DNA of 64,000 nt from Hyaloscypha bicolor E (GCF_002865645.1 NW_020194517.1:1922001-1986000); one strand, 5' to 3'; shown: positions 36,931-49,038, counted from the stretch's first letter. Translations and numbers: made by a program. The notes: generated by a model from the sequence alone, not told the origin.

Positions 36931-37869
36931 TCAGTAACCATGATCTTGGAGCTCCCTCTCAGTGAATTCCCAGAGATGCCCCGCAAACTCTGTATCTGTA
37001 ACAAGCAGACTGGCCTTGTATTCTACTCCCACGGGGTAGTAGAAGCCACCTTGCTTGATGTCCTCCCTCTTTCCGGTAGCGGCCCAGAGTTGATTAAGAG
37101 CTCCTTTCCCGACAGAGGTGAACAAGTATCGGTTCAAGAAGTAGAATAAAGGTCTGAGCAACTTATACGTCTGTGACGGGCCAGAAACGGCGAGGTTAGT
37201 GCTCACAACACCCGGATGAACGCTGACAGACTTGATCTTCGGATATAGTTTCGCCATTTGCGCGGTGAAGTAGATGTTTGCGAGCTTAGATTGACCATAA
37301 CGGGTCCAGCTACTGGTAGACTCCATAGGTGAGGTAACTTCGGAAAAGACCACACCTTCTTTTGGAGCCATGGTATGGGCGACAGAGCTCAGGGTGACAA
37401 TCCTTACGTCACTGTTGGGCTCAGCAGCAGTTTTCTCCAGAAGTGGTAGTAATAACTTGTTTAGGAGGGCATGACCCATGTGGTTTGTACCGAATTGGAT
37501 CTCGTACCCATCTGTGGTGACAGCTGCCGGAGTGGCCATGATGCCAGCGTTATTCATGAGGATATCAAGCCTGTCAGTCGTGGCTAGGACTTGTTGGGTT
37601 GCTTTCTTCACAGATGCAAACGAGGCTAGGTCCATCTCGAGAAAGACGATGTTTGCGTCCTGGATGATTTTCCTGATCTTGTTGATCGCCTCGTTGGCTT
37701 TCGCTTCACTTCGAGCTCCCATGAAGATCTTGGCTGGCTTGTGTTTCGCGAGCTGCAGAATAGACTCTTCTCCAAGACCACTGTTGCCGCCAGTCACGAG
37801 GATTACTTTTCCAGACAGATCTGGAATATCCCGACTTGGATTGAAACTCACACCTTTGGAAGAGCCCAT
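36931..37869 (-). CDS. Short-chain dehydrogenase/reductase (retinol dehydrogenase-like)
   Basis: 312 aa, intronless. Classical SDR features in order: cofactor loop TGGNSGLG (about residue 26), NNAG at about 105, Ser in VTLSSVAH, active-site YGQSKLAN (YxxxK), and the PG motif HPGVVSTNL. Arg after the first strand (MGARSEAKA) suggests NADP(H) use. It belongs to the group of fungal SDRs close to retinol dehydrogenases/WW-domain oxidoreductases; the substrate is unknown. It lies 2.8 kb from the HR-PKS across an AT-rich block and could be a tailoring enzyme, but the link is positional only. Confidence 0.92.
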   Translation of the reverse strand: MGSSKGVSFNPSRDIPDLSGKVILVTGGNSGLGEESILQLAKHKPAKIFMGARSEAKANEAINKIRKIIQDANIVFLEMDLASFASVKKATQQVLATTDRLDILMNNAGIMATPAAVTTDGYEIQFGTNHMGHALLNKLLLPLLEKTAAEPNSDVRIVTLSSVAHTMAPKEGVVFSEVTSPMESTSSWTRYGQSKLANIYFTAQMAKLYPKIKSVSVHPGVVSTNLAVSGPSQTYKLLRPLFYFLNRYLFTSVGKGALNQLWAATGKREDIKQGGFYYPVGVEYKASLLVTDTEFAGHLWEFTERELQDHGY

Positions 37870-38262
37870 TGCGCAGATGAAGCTTCTAGTATCATGCGCA
37901 GTAGAGAGATGGTGTAAGTGAATTTAAAAATGGTCAATTTCATAGACGGGTGATGATAGATAAACGTGTCCGACGTCTACCAGATGGAAATCGCATCCGC
38001 ACTACTAAAAACCCCTTCTTGGAGCCTGTAGGTGCCAGAAGTCACGGCTTACAAGACGTCGTAACCCGCCTTTCAATTCTCGGAGTCGAAATGCTCCGTC
38101 GCCGAGCACGTATATTATTTGTTTAATAATCTTAATTTATCGAAGGGACTCGAATAACACTGAGGCTAATTTCACGTGTATTTACCTTTCACGAACAAAA
38201 GTACTTTCTTTTTAGATGTACAGTATTTCTAGATTTACCTCGTTTCTGTTCATATCGGCTCA
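37870..38262. other. Intergenic region
   Basis: Promoter side of the SDR gene. No other gene recognised. Confidence 0.4.
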
Positions 38263-38410
38263 GATGGCGAACGATCTTGTATTTATCACTGGTGGCACTG
38301 GCCATATTGGATTTCGGACTCTCGTTATTGCTCTTCAGCTCAACTACAGTGTAGTGTTCGAGCAGCCGTGATCATTTTACTTTGGATTAACGTTACAGTA
38401 GTGATGATGG
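38263..38410 (+). pseudogene. 5' fragment of a Rossmann-fold (NmrA/epimerase-like) gene
   Basis: ATG at 38263 opens MANDLVFITGGTGHIGFRTL, an N-terminal NAD(P)-binding strand-loop-helix with GGTGHIG. After about 30 codons the frame breaks: the expected RAAV strand (VRAAVIILLW) continues one frame over, followed by unrelated sequence. It is a truncated, frameshifted fragment lying 0.7 kb before an intact NmrA-like gene on the same strand. Confidence 0.65.
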
Positions 38411-39119
38411 TGACGGTGATAAGTAGATTACACCAAAGTGACTTGCGACAGCTAAGAACATGTACCGTGGCGGAGGTATACGTGATTAACTCCGCAAATA
38501 TAAGAGGTTTAGTGGTTGCGATTTAGCTATGGACTAATTAAGTAATTCTGCTCCTCTAATCTAGGGCGCTCTAGCCCAAAACCATTCCCGGCCCTTTCGC
38601 CCCTCCGCAAACGGACCAAACTGGACCAAACCGGACCAACTCGGACCAAACCGGACCAAAACGGACTCTGGCTCTTGCCAAGCTGCTGCAAATAGCTCTC
38701 CTTGACTAGGCCCTCACACTTTGTTTGGCATTTACGCCACCACCCAAATATCTGCCCCTTTTTTCGCATAGACTGAGGCTTCCGTGAAACAGCAGCTAGA
38801 CTTGATAGTGCTCAGATCGGCGTATGCCGGGAGACTTTGACTCGGGGTTTCCCGTCGTTATGAGGTTATTACCTGAAGAAGCAAATGCGAGCGAGGGAAA
38901 TAGGATGGATGGAGATACGGGCTAACAATTCGTCCGGAACTAATGGCATCCATTAATGAGCCCACATTAGATAGATATGCAAAGGGTCCGGTCTCCGCTC
39001 GGGAAAGATATAAGATTGTCCCACGCCTACCTCCCTTCGTATTTACTGATATTCCCCCTCGGTGTCTTTGCAGCATAGCTTGCGTTCCACAATTTCAATT
39101 TCTTGGACTTTTACCAAAA
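38411..39119. other. Intergenic region with a GGACCAAAC minisatellite
   Basis: Upstream region of the NmrA-like gene. It holds the 10-bp tandem repeat at 38612-38666 and otherwise no gene I can support. Confidence 0.5.
38612..38666. repeat. 10-bp minisatellite, 5.5 copies
   Basis: Unit CGGACCAAAC with one or two changes per copy, repeated head to tail over 55 bp. Confidence 0.9.
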
Positions 39120-40186
39120 ATGGTTTCTGGGAATCGACTGAGAAATGTTGCCATCGTTGGCGTAGGTCTCCCAACGAAACTCTTTGAGTTCTTAATTTGA
39201 GTTCTTAATTTGAGTTCTTAATTTGAGTTCTTAATTTCCGTCGATTTTCTAACAGCACCATATAGGCTGGAGGTAATAGCGGCCGAGGCATCACGGAATA
39301 TCTGCTCCAAACTGGCAAGCATATTATCACCGCTATAACCAGACTGGACAGCACCACCCCGCTTCCAGAAGGCGTGAACGTCACAAAGGTTGACTATAAC
39401 AATCATCAATCCCTCGTCGACGGTTTTCAGGGCCAAGATGTCCTAGTTATCACCCTACCTCAACTTGTGACGCCAGATACTCAGTCCAAACTCATCAAGG
39501 CCGCGGGGGATGCCAGGGTACCATGGATTCTGCCAAACGAATGGAGCCCAGACACTGCCAACGAAGACCTAAACAGGGACGTCGCAGTATTCCGCTCCAA
39601 GCGAGAGATTGTTGAGGAAATTGCCAAATTGGGCAAAAGCTCTTACATTGCTGTTAACACTGGCTTCTGGTACGAAATGTGCCTTGCTAACCCTCTTGCC
39701 TTTGGCTTCGACTTCGAGAAACAGTCTGTGTCTTTCTTTGATGATGGCGAAACTTTAGTCAGCATGAGCACCTTCGCTCAGGTTGGCCGTGCTGTCGCTG
39801 CTCTGTTGAGCCTTCCAGTCCAGCCAGAAGGAGATGGGACGCACTGCTTAGAGCACTTCAGGAACCGGAACGTCTACGTTTCGTCTTTCACGATCAGCCA
39901 GGAGGATATACTTGGGTCTGTCCTGCGTGTCACTGGAACAAATGCACCGGACTGGACAATCACCAAAGTGCCTTCCGGAGAGCGTTATCAAACAGGTCTC
40001 AACGAAATGCAAGGGGGAAATATGGCTGGATTTCCGAAAATGATGTTCTCCAGAGTGTTCTATCCTGACGACTCTGGGAACTATGAGAAGATCAGAGGCA
40101 CGAGCAATCAGTTTCTTGGATTGCCGAAGGAGAGCCTGGATGAGGCTACGGAAACTGTTATCAAATTGGCAAAGGCAGTGAAATAG
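39120..40186 (+). CDS. NmrA-like / isoflavone-reductase-like NAD(P)-binding protein
   Basis: 320 aa in two exons (39120-39161 and 39266-40186) separated by a 104-bp intron. The junction completes the nucleotide-binding loop: VAIVG joins AGGNSGRGI. Next follow TAITRLDS, VDYNNHQSLVDGFQGQDVLV, VPWILPNEWSPD and a C-terminal region typical of fungal NmrA-like/phenylcoumaran-reductase-like proteins (PF05368/PF13460). Such proteins are atypical SDRs acting as redox sensors or reductases; the substrate cannot be read. The usual catalytic Lys region is not clearly identifiable. The intron contains a perfect 4 x 13-bp tandem repeat. No lesions seen. Confidence 0.88.
39186..39237. repeat. 13-bp tandem repeat, four perfect copies, inside an intron
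   Basis: GAGTTCTTAATTT is repeated four times without change, within the only intron of the NmrA-like gene and upstream of its CTAAC branch site. Confidence 0.95.
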
Positions 40187-40690
40187 GGCCTGGAGGGCTA
40201 TATGGTTGGCAGTGGCTCCAGGAGGTTACATAAGGGCCTATCAAATATACTAGGATGTAGTTGACTCTTCCAGCTTAAAGATGTTTGCTAGCATCCAAAA
40301 ACTTTACCCTCGCTCACCGTTAAAGAAAAGTGAGACAAGGATCTCTATTCCCTTCGAACTCAGCTACACAAGTTCGGGCGAAGGCTCCAGTACCATGTAT
40401 TGATTATTCGTGAATATAAATTCGTGCCATATATCCGACCACAAGGCGAGGAATTGGAGTTTCTTGAATGCGGGGTCGCTCTGTAGTTCTAGTAGTTCCA
40501 AAAACTCCCTTTCGAACTGGATACTAGTCCGATTATGATTCAGAAATAACCGCACATAGATAATATCGACGGAGAAGTTGATTTACACTCCGAAACTCAG
40601 TCGTTGATACGGCTTCAGAGCTTCTTGCTAAGATTTACGGCAGGCGTGCCGACTAGCGGGGTCGATAGCGCTGCATGGTGTAACCGAAGT
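40187..40690. other. Intergenic region
   Basis: 3' flank of the NmrA-like gene. A 63-codon minus-strand frame (40364-40555) has no motif; I see no gene. Confidence 0.5.
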
Positions 40691-41940
40691 CCCTCACCAA
40701 AACACGTTTTCGCGATTTTTTATTTCTTTAATAGCTAAATGACTACAAATCCGTTTATTATAAAATTTAAAATTTAGAATTTAATTATATAGGATAATAA
40801 CCTAGTATAGTAATAATATTAAAGTTACAATAATTACAATAATTATTAAATTTATATTTTTATATATAAAAGAGTAAACTTTTAATATAACTTTTTAATT
40901 AATATATAAATTATTATAAAGCTATATATTTTGTATTTAAAATACTTATAATATTTATAATACATAAAATATTTTTTATAAAAAGTATAATTTCTTAATA
41001 AAATTTAAGTAAAAGTTTAAAGAAAATTAAATTATTATAATTTTTAAGTTTCTTATAAAATATAACTTAATAAAGAACTTATACCTCATTTCTTTAATTT
41101 ATTTATAAATAATATATATAATAAAGCTATTTTAATTTCGGTTTTCTTAAAAGTATTTTATATATAAAATTCTATAATTTTAAATCCTTTTTAATTTAGA
41201 ATAATATTATATTTATTTATTAAAATATATATTTCAAAGATATTTATATATATAAAAGTAAAAGTAAATTATTTTTATTAATAATATTTAATATAATACT
41301 TTTATTATAACTTTTATAAAATAATTTTTATAATTTTATTAAAGATTTAATATAGAGAATATTATAATATTATTAGTTATATATTAGAGAAATATACAAA
41401 AATAAAATTAAGGATTTCTTTTACTTTTTATATTATATAAATCTTTTAAAAATTATTATAAAAAATTTAATTATAATTAAATATAAATATTAATTAATAA
41501 AAACGTTTATAATCATGAATTCTTATACTTAAAATCTTAATTTATGTATTAAATATAACATATAACTTTATATTTTATTTTTATTTACTATAATTAAAAT
41601 TTTAAAATTAAAATCTTTAGTTTTATAATTAATTCTTTAAAAAAACAAGTTATATAAAAAATTTATATATATATATTATAAATATTGTAATAAAGTTATA
41701 ATTATATAATTTTTTTGCTTTATAATATTATATAATATAAAAGTTATATTAATATTAATATATTTTAATTCAAATTATTAAAAATAAAATTTCGTAAGAT
41801 ATATTTATTATCTAAGTAATTTAATATTTTTAGTAGGCTTTATATACTTAGGGAATTCTATATATTAAAGATAAAAGGATTTTATAAAGTGGTTACCTTT
41901 TAATTCGTAAACGTGTTTTTCTTAAGCGCGTGTTTTGGTG
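40691..41940. repeat. AT-rich island bounded by a 12-bp inverted repeat
   Basis: About 1.2 kb of extremely AT-rich sequence with no coding remains. CACCAAAACACG at 40695-40706 is matched by its reverse complement at 41929-41940, and the outer flanks are also similar (GAAGTCCCT versus GAATCCCCG). Probably an ancient RIP-erased transposon; I could not define a target-site duplication. Confidence 0.5.
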
Positions 41941-42575
41941 CGGGGATTCGGTTAAACGAGCACCACCATCCGTTGTCAAGAAATTCTAGCTCCAAGGTTC
42001 GAGGTTCGAGAACTGCGAGGCACCAGATCTTTAATCAAATCTCAGGAGCTAGTCTTGGAAAACAAGTAAATGTTGAGAGGGTGGTAGGTTTCTCTGGCAC
42101 TTCCATTACGAGCTGTTTGTATGAGGACGTCGCTAATCTTACTTGTATATAGTAGCTTTGGGCCTTCCCCCTCTTGCTGGTCTCAGACGAGGTGAATATA
42201 GGTAAGACTAGTGGTAAATGTAAAGCGATAAGAAGGTTATGCTAGACTAGGCGTTTTAAAGTGGTATGAGGGATTAGTCGTTCGCTACCTAAACTTGAGG
42301 GAGCACTATTCTAATAGTAATGACCACCCGGCTATTGTCCACGTTAAGCGAGGTAGGGGATAATCCACGTTAAGCGAGTTAAGCGAGATAGTCCCACGGT
42401 AGCGTGCTGAAACCCTGAACACGACTTCACGCGAGATTGTGATTCAACTTCAAAGTACCTTTTTGTCTAATCCTACGTGAATTGATACTCAAGTATTGCT
42501 TGTAATTATATTCTTTGAGCTCCCGCAAAATTATGGAAGTCTGAACAGAAACCCAAAAAATTCTTCTCCATTAAC
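41941..42575. other. Intergenic region with short direct repeats
   Basis: No gene seen. TCCACGTTAAGCGAG occurs twice within about 40 bp (near 42339 and 42363), followed by a further TTAAGCGAG. Confidence 0.45.
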
Positions 42576-45500
42576 TCACTCATCGATTACAATAACTTCA
42601 GAGGCTGGCCTCTTGGGATCATGTTCTAGAACCTCTGAAGCCTTCCTTTTAGTACCTTGCAGGTGCTTCTGATGACCTCCAGTAGTGCTGTGCGAGCCTG
42701 ACTGAGCCATTGACCTCCACCATTCTGCCGAGATCGATGGCAAAGCCAGCAGTTGTCTTGCTCCTTGGATGTTGTTCGCAACTAGAGCTAGCGGTTGTGG
42801 GACATTCAGTCCTTGCATATGACTGCCTCCTGAAGCCAAAGGTGGAGGCAACAATTGTCTGTAATCGCGAGCAGCGCTGCTTGATACCATTGAGAGGGAG
42901 ACAATAGGGGTATAAAGATCAGCGAGGAAGGGTTTGAGACCAACTTCCGAATCCATGATCTGTAGGTAATCCCCGGCACCGATACAACGTTCCTCCCAGG
43001 CCTTATGCGCTATCTCGAAGCATTTTGTATTCTTGGTAAGGACAAGCGTGTAGGGGACCGAGCTCGTTCTGTCTGTACGCTGGTCGATCCCAGTGTCGGA
43101 AACCTTTGAATAGATGTGATCCCTCCGTTTTCCAGCTACCCTGAAGTTGGCAACTTGCTGTTTCGGGTTGGCCAAGAATAAGTTGAGTGAGGGGCAATCC
43201 TGACAATCGCAGAGTACTATCGGTCGTGACCAGTCTTTCGAAGGTTGTGGCTCTGGTCGCACATATCGCTCGACATACGTGCTCAATACCTGTTGAAAAA
43301 GGCTCTGAAAGGGCGAATGCTGTGTCGGCAAATTGAGTTCTTGAATGATGGAACCCAGAGTTTTCAAGAAAGGTAGGAACGTGATTTCGAACCAGTCAAC
43401 TGTAATTGTCCTTGCCTCTTCTGCTAAACTCGAGAGTAGGAAATTGAGTTCGGTGGAAAGCTGCAACATGTCACAGTCGCAGAGCAAGAGCGCAATCTCG
43501 CGGCTTCGATCGGCATCAAAGGCTAGAAGTGGCGGACGAATAGGGCGAGAATACTCAGCAACTCCTAAGGAAGGTGGACTCAGAAGGGCTGAGCCACCTA
43601 GAGCAAGAAGGCTAAATCCATTCAAAATTTGTGATATAACGTGAGCGAACACAGTGCGAGCTGTTTCTAGGAGGAGAGGTGACTCGGTTCCAGCAGTAAA
43701 GATGGCCAGTTGGAATGCTAGAGTCATGGGGGTAAATCTGATATTTCTCTCCACGGCGGGCAGGACCCTGTGTCTCATCAGCGGTCTGTCATTGAAAGTC
43801 CAAGGCTGTTCCATACTTTTGGAATATGTCCGACCGCGGCAACGTTTTGCAGTAATTTGCAAGAATAGTCCCATCACTCGCTGATGTTATTGTCACTGTC
43901 GGGTCAGATATTACTTTATCCGCCTCCGCTACAACCCATTCTTGGTAAGTGACATCAATATGACCAGATCGTCTTGATTCCTCTGTAACTCCTTGTTGAA
44001 CCTCGTTGATGATATCAAACCTATCTGCAAGCTCGCTGAATACTGATATATGGAGTGATAGTCTTTGCAGATGTCAGCGGCACCACACTGGAGCTCGTTG
44101 GGCAAGGAACTTACTTTGGCAGTAATGATTGCAGTTGGTACCTCAATAAAGCAGCTCCAACTAACTTGAACGTCGAGGCGGGTACTTTGTAAGGACACAA
44201 TTCAAAAGCTTCCAGGAACAGATCCTTGTTGTCGAGATCCACACATGCTGCAACAACTCGAGCAATATCTGCGCTGCTGAAAGGTGGCGGATTTTGTTTC
44301 TCCGGAACACCATGAGCTTCTTTTCTCTTCCATCCTCGGATAGAATCCAACACCAGCGTGCATATCTCCACCAAATCTTTTCGATCATCAGAGTCACCTG
44401 ACTGATTCAAGTAGCTCCCAGAAAGGCGATCGACCCACCCGGTGACATCCGGTGTATATGTTGTACCTTTTTCCGTCGTCCAGTTCCAAGAGTTCCCTAC
44501 GGCACGTGGAAAGCTCGGAGTGAAGAACCAACTGATTCGATATGTCTTGGGCATGATGAGCACCACCTGATGCCCAGTGTTAGTCTAGAGAACCAAAGAA
44601 TGGAGATTATACTCGTACTGTCCGTTGGTACACGACACTGCTACCAGTAGTGTCGGAGGATTCCTCGTCGTCAGGCTCGACACCTTCGAATGGCTCTTCT
44701 TGGATAAGAATCTCGTCTTCAAAGTACATGCCTTTCGCAAGCTCGGTCCCGTCCAGCTCAACGACCCGCTCGAGCGTCGATTTGGCTCCAGATTGGTCTA
44801 TTTCCCTCTCGTGGAATCTGTCATCGTCATCTTCGTCGTTGAGCTGAATTGACCTTTTCAGGCTCGCAAGGTATATACAGAAGTCGTATTTCTCACTAGC
44901 CTGGCGCAGATGCGTAACAGTTCGCAGGTCTTGTCCTTCGAGTCCGTTGTATGAAAGTTTGTCGTCATCCAACTCGTCGTTGAGTAGGTAAGCAAGTAAA
45001 GAAGTCTCTTCCTCGACATTTTCTTTCCAGTAAGAAAACAGCAAGTCGAGCTTCGCCACCGACTTATTTGAACCTGCCGCTAATACATCAGGACCCAATG
45101 TGGAATGGACAAGATTGTACGTGAGGACTAGACGTCGCCCTGCTAAAACAGGTCTGACTTCGCGGGTGACATCGTGGAACCTAAACAGGAGATCGTGAGT
45201 CAGGGTTCAAAAAATCGTCCAGGAGAGAAATACCACGCAATGTATAATATATCAAACGCAGAAGACTGCGATGTTGCGAACACTTGTCTGCCTCCACGAG
45301 AAATACAGACGTCACCCCCCTCATACCTGGAGGGCAGAGTAATGGCAAGTGTGCCAAACATTCGAGGATTCGAAGGCCGCTTGCCGCATCTGTAGGATCA
45401 TGAGCGCAAGCCCCGCAAGGGTTCCAAGTCATTGCTTACTCTCGGCCGGGCATGGATAAAGGACCCTCGTTATAAAGTGAGAGGTTGAGCAACTCTGCTG

Positions 45501-45987
45501 AAACTCCTTTTCCAGTCGAATCCACTCCTAGCCCAGCAGATACTTTTGTTACTAGATCCCGGAGGAACGGTTCCCATGCGGGGTTCTGAATCTCAAACCC
45601 GCCAGCTGGTAGCACCCATGTTGTCTGGCCCACGAATGCTTCGGGGTCTTTGTTGAGGGGTAACGGATGGCTAGCTGTTCTGAAAACTTCGGCGTCTCCA
45701 TCTGAAAGGGGGAGGCCAATTAGTCCGCCATTTTTGAGACAAAGCCCAGGATTTGGAGGGTTTTTCTGCGTGTCGAAAAGCGCGAACGCTTTGCTGGAAT
45801 CGGCTGGCTCCAGATGGTAGAGACATTCAAGAAGGTCCTCGGGTAGATTGAAAGTCGGAGTGGATAGTAGCGCTTTCGGCATATCCGCCATTATGTCAAA
45901 TTGCCTGTTTGAACCCATGAAAGAGACGAGGGTGATGCTCGCTGCGCTAGCAAGAGTGAGGATTCGGGGGTGACGCTGCGCAGGCAA
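42576..45987 (-). CDS. Large fungal 2OG-Fe(II) oxygenase-like protein, iron ligands apparently lost
   Basis: Six exons (45440-45987, 45234-45389, 44619-45180, 44115-44566, 43817-44062, 42576-43767) with 49-53-bp introns join in frame to 1,051 aa. The N-terminal third matches the prolyl-4-hydroxylase-like part of a large fungal protein family: LLNLSLYNEGP, MFGTLAITLPSRYEGGDVCI, FDILYIAW, DVTREVRPVLAGRRLVLTYN. In active members an HxD lies just before MFGTL and the second His is in HEV; here the spliced sequence gives GRECGKRPSNPRMFG and TREV. The 2OG-binding Arg (RRLVLTYN) remains. The rest is helical, with an acidic patch (DEDDDDR) and a basic, nuclear-signal-like tail (KRKASEVLEHDPKRP). The start may instead be a downstream Met. 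Probably a pseudoenzyme (inference). Confidence 0.75.
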
Positions 45988-46657
45988 GATAGATTGCTCG
46001 CTGCGCGCGCGAAATTGCAGGCCAACTACCTACGGCACCTAGAGCGGCTGGATGGCTAAGGCAGCCTGGTGGGCTGCGATAGTTGTTGGTGGCAAGCAAA
46101 GGGAGTGTGGTCGCGTTTGACGTGGATGATTCGCGTCACGACAACAATCACATGACAAGGTATGTGATATCAACCACAAATCGATATCAATCACATTTAA
46201 TGGCGTTTACTTTTAAATGTCCCTTACGCTAGGATGAATATGCAAAGATTGCGAATAATATGCCCATACCACTAGCCCTTTTTGTTTTATATGTTGCGAT
46301 GTTGTGCACCATTTTCCTGGTGCTCAAGTATCGTTTAACGGTGGTCCCTCGCGAAGAGTTCCGTCTCCCTTCACATGCATCCCTCTTCAAGTACATGTTA
46401 AAAGCATTATGGAATAGCTTTCATTTAGATCTATTTTTGTCTTGAAATAAGACTCAAAACTTTCTTTACTATAGCAATGAGCTCCCGAAAGTTTGCAAAC
46501 ATTGGGTAGCTGCGAAGCAATCTTCAAGATCTCTTCCCATTAGTTCGATTCAGCAGGGGTTCCAGGCGACTCCTTTCCTGCAGTCTCACTTCTCTTCTCT
46601 TCTCTTCTATATCCCAACCCATCTACTTCTTCCATACCACGCACCATCTTGTCGATC
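45988..46657. other. Intergenic region upstream of the HET pseudogene
   Basis: No recognisable gene. A 61-codon frame (46260-46445) has a hydrophobic start (LALFVLYVAMLCTIFLVL) but nothing else to support it. A CTTCT pyrimidine repeat lies at about 46590-46608. Confidence 0.4.
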
Positions 46658-48340
46658 ATGGCCATGGCCGCTAGAACGCCATATCAGTACCTCCCGATCA
46701 CGGAAGCCAATGGCATCCGGCTAATCGTCCTCCGACCAGCACCTCTGCACCAGTACAGTGCTCAATCATCCACACAACTCTCCACCACGCACAAGAGGAG
46801 ATTTACGAACATTATACCGCCCTTTCCTACGTGTGGGGCGACGCAAATGACACGAATTTCATCTCAGTCGATAGACAGCATCAACTCCAGGTGACAAAGA
46901 ACTTAGAATGTGCGCTCCGATACCTCAGAGACGGGAGGAGGGTCTTGCGTGTTTGGGAGGACGGAGTGTGTATTAATCAGCACGATGATGAAGAGAAAGG
47001 AAAGCAGATCCAGCAGATGGGACGAGTACATGAAATTGCTCACCACACAGTTATCTTCCTCGGAGAGCGTGACGAGGCATCTGAAGCTGTTTTGACCAAG
47101 ATGTTGTCTTGCTACCAGAAGAGAGTGTTATACCCTAAACCGGATGAAGGAATCAATGTTCTCAGGCAGATTCTGGGTCATCCATGGTTCTACAGAATCT
47201 GGATACTGCAGGAGTTGGTCATGTCGCATGATCCGAAAGTGCAATTCGGCCAAATACGATTCCCATGGAGAATCATTTCCTTCCTTAAGACCTTATTTCT
47301 TCATGACATGGCTCAAGAAAGTATTGGCCACTTGCCAGGACCTTCTGTATCATACCTGAAACGCGCGTTCGAAGTCGTCAGCCAAATGAACAATGCCAAA
47401 TGGAACTTTGAGAGGTCCAGACTCCAAAGTCGATTTAGGCTTTGGGATCAAAGACAAGCAAAAGGAGCACGGCTTTGATAAGCTTCTCTCTATCCTTGAA
47501 GCTCGTCGTGGATTCCAAGGATCCGATCCTCGTGATAGGGTTTTCGCACATGTCGGGCTAGCTCACGACCTCGAACTCAGAGTCGACTACTGAATCAACC
47601 ATCAGAAGATCTTCCAAATAGTTGCCGAGAGACACATCTCGGAGACAAACTCATATGATATTTTCCGTCGTATCGAAGATATTGATCCTCAACAACGGCA
47701 GAAGGGGCTGCCGAGCTAGGTTCCAGATTGTCATTTCGGCTAGAAAGACCTCGTCGCCAACCAGTCAAATGCCCTTTCAAATATTATGATGAGAAAGTGG
47801 ATCAAAGCTCGAAAATAAGAGACTTCTTCAGCTGCGATGCCATGGACTTTCAGAACGGTACCTTTACTTCAAGGGGCCGTCTAACGGATGAGATAACGGA
47901 GCTGGGCAAGGTGCTTGACACTACCTCCTACGAACTATCCTCAGATGTCGTCGAGTGGCTGTCGAGTGAGTCTGGGTTCGATTTTCGCACATGCGGCCGC
48001 CGCAGGCCCAGCTACGACGACTTCACGCCCAAGGAAAAAACAACTTTCGTCGGATTTATAGCCTATGAGTTAGAACTTCTTCCTGAGACTGGTGGAGGTT
48101 TTCTTGACGGGAGGAGGTTAACGAGAACGGACCAAAGATGGGCAGTAGTACCAGCGTCCTAGCAAATAGGTGATCTCGTGTATTTTCTCAGGGGATCCAG
48201 TATTCCACTCGTCTTTCGTGATACACTTAGTCCGGAAGCCACATATGACTTCCACGGAAAGAGTTGCCGTGATATCCATTTGATTGGCGAGTGCATATTT
48301 GTGCCAGGGCCATTAGCACGCCGATGGGAGCATCTTGAGT
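46658..48340 (+). pseudogene. HET-domain pseudogene
   Basis: A HET-type gene in pieces. It opens MAMAARTPYQYLPITEANGI, shifts frame near 46760 (next block CSIIHTTLHHAQEEIYEHYT, ALSYVWGDANDT), then runs through VWEDGVCINQHDDEEKGKQI, HHTVIFLGERDE and PWFYRIWILQELV. A further frame change lies near 47400-47470 before LLSILEARRGFQGSDPRDRV. Stops follow at 47591 (TGA after LRVDY), in LPS*VPD where HET proteins read LPSWVPD (Trp TGG to TAG, RIP-like), and again before QIGDLVYFLRGSSIPLVFRD. These breaks fall inside conserved blocks, so introns cannot explain them all. Confidence 0.85.
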
Positions 48341-49038
48341 GGATCATGGAGTCGATAATGTTGTTAAAAAAAAGATTGTTTCGTCCATGACATTACAATA
48401 CATTGACTCCAGTACCGAATCCAATGCATCTATAACTGCGATCTTGCTTACCTGCTTTCTGGTTTCCTTCCACCTGTTGGTGCTGCGATCCAATCGTCCC
48501 TTTTGCAAGACCTCTCAAGCGCATACATCACAAAATACCGTGACTTTCTCCTAAATTTTCTCAAACCTTTGACTGCACTTCAACTCATCCCGTCTTCAAA
48601 TTTTCTTGAATATGCCTTCACTGCCTTCTAATCGTCTCATTTTGCCAAGCCTTCTCTCATTTTTCTGCAGTCTCTTTATAGTTGATAGAACGGATGTCTC
48701 ACTTCACAACGATAAGTAATTAAGCTGCCGAATTACAATAAGGAATCAATATTACTCCACGTGTTCCGTTCGCTCAATCTCGCTCTTGCACTTGCCATAA
48801 TTTTACACCCCCCCCTTGCTACCTTTCCCGTCTCATGTCACATAGAAATGGCGAAGCAGCACTATTCAAACCCCAATACCAAAGTAATTAAAGTGCTGCT
48901 TTAGGTCAGTCAAGCTTTCGATTCTTCTCCTAAATCGAAATCACACAGTATTTTAAATCCACACTATTCTCCCTCCCCATCTTCTTCTTACCGTATCCTC
49001 CCTCTCCTTCCTTCGCAACTCCACAGTTTCACACACCA
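48341..49038. other. Intergenic region
   Basis: Pyrimidine-rich, low-complexity sequence. No gene recognised. Confidence 0.5.

Noticed and set aside
39374..39380. Met at 39374 as start of the NmrA-like gene
   Set aside because: It would remove the nucleotide-binding loop; the 39120 start with one intron restores it.
44625..44852. Plus-strand frames opposite the acidic region of the oxygenase-like gene
   Set aside because: Antisense of Asp/Glu-rich codons; low complexity.
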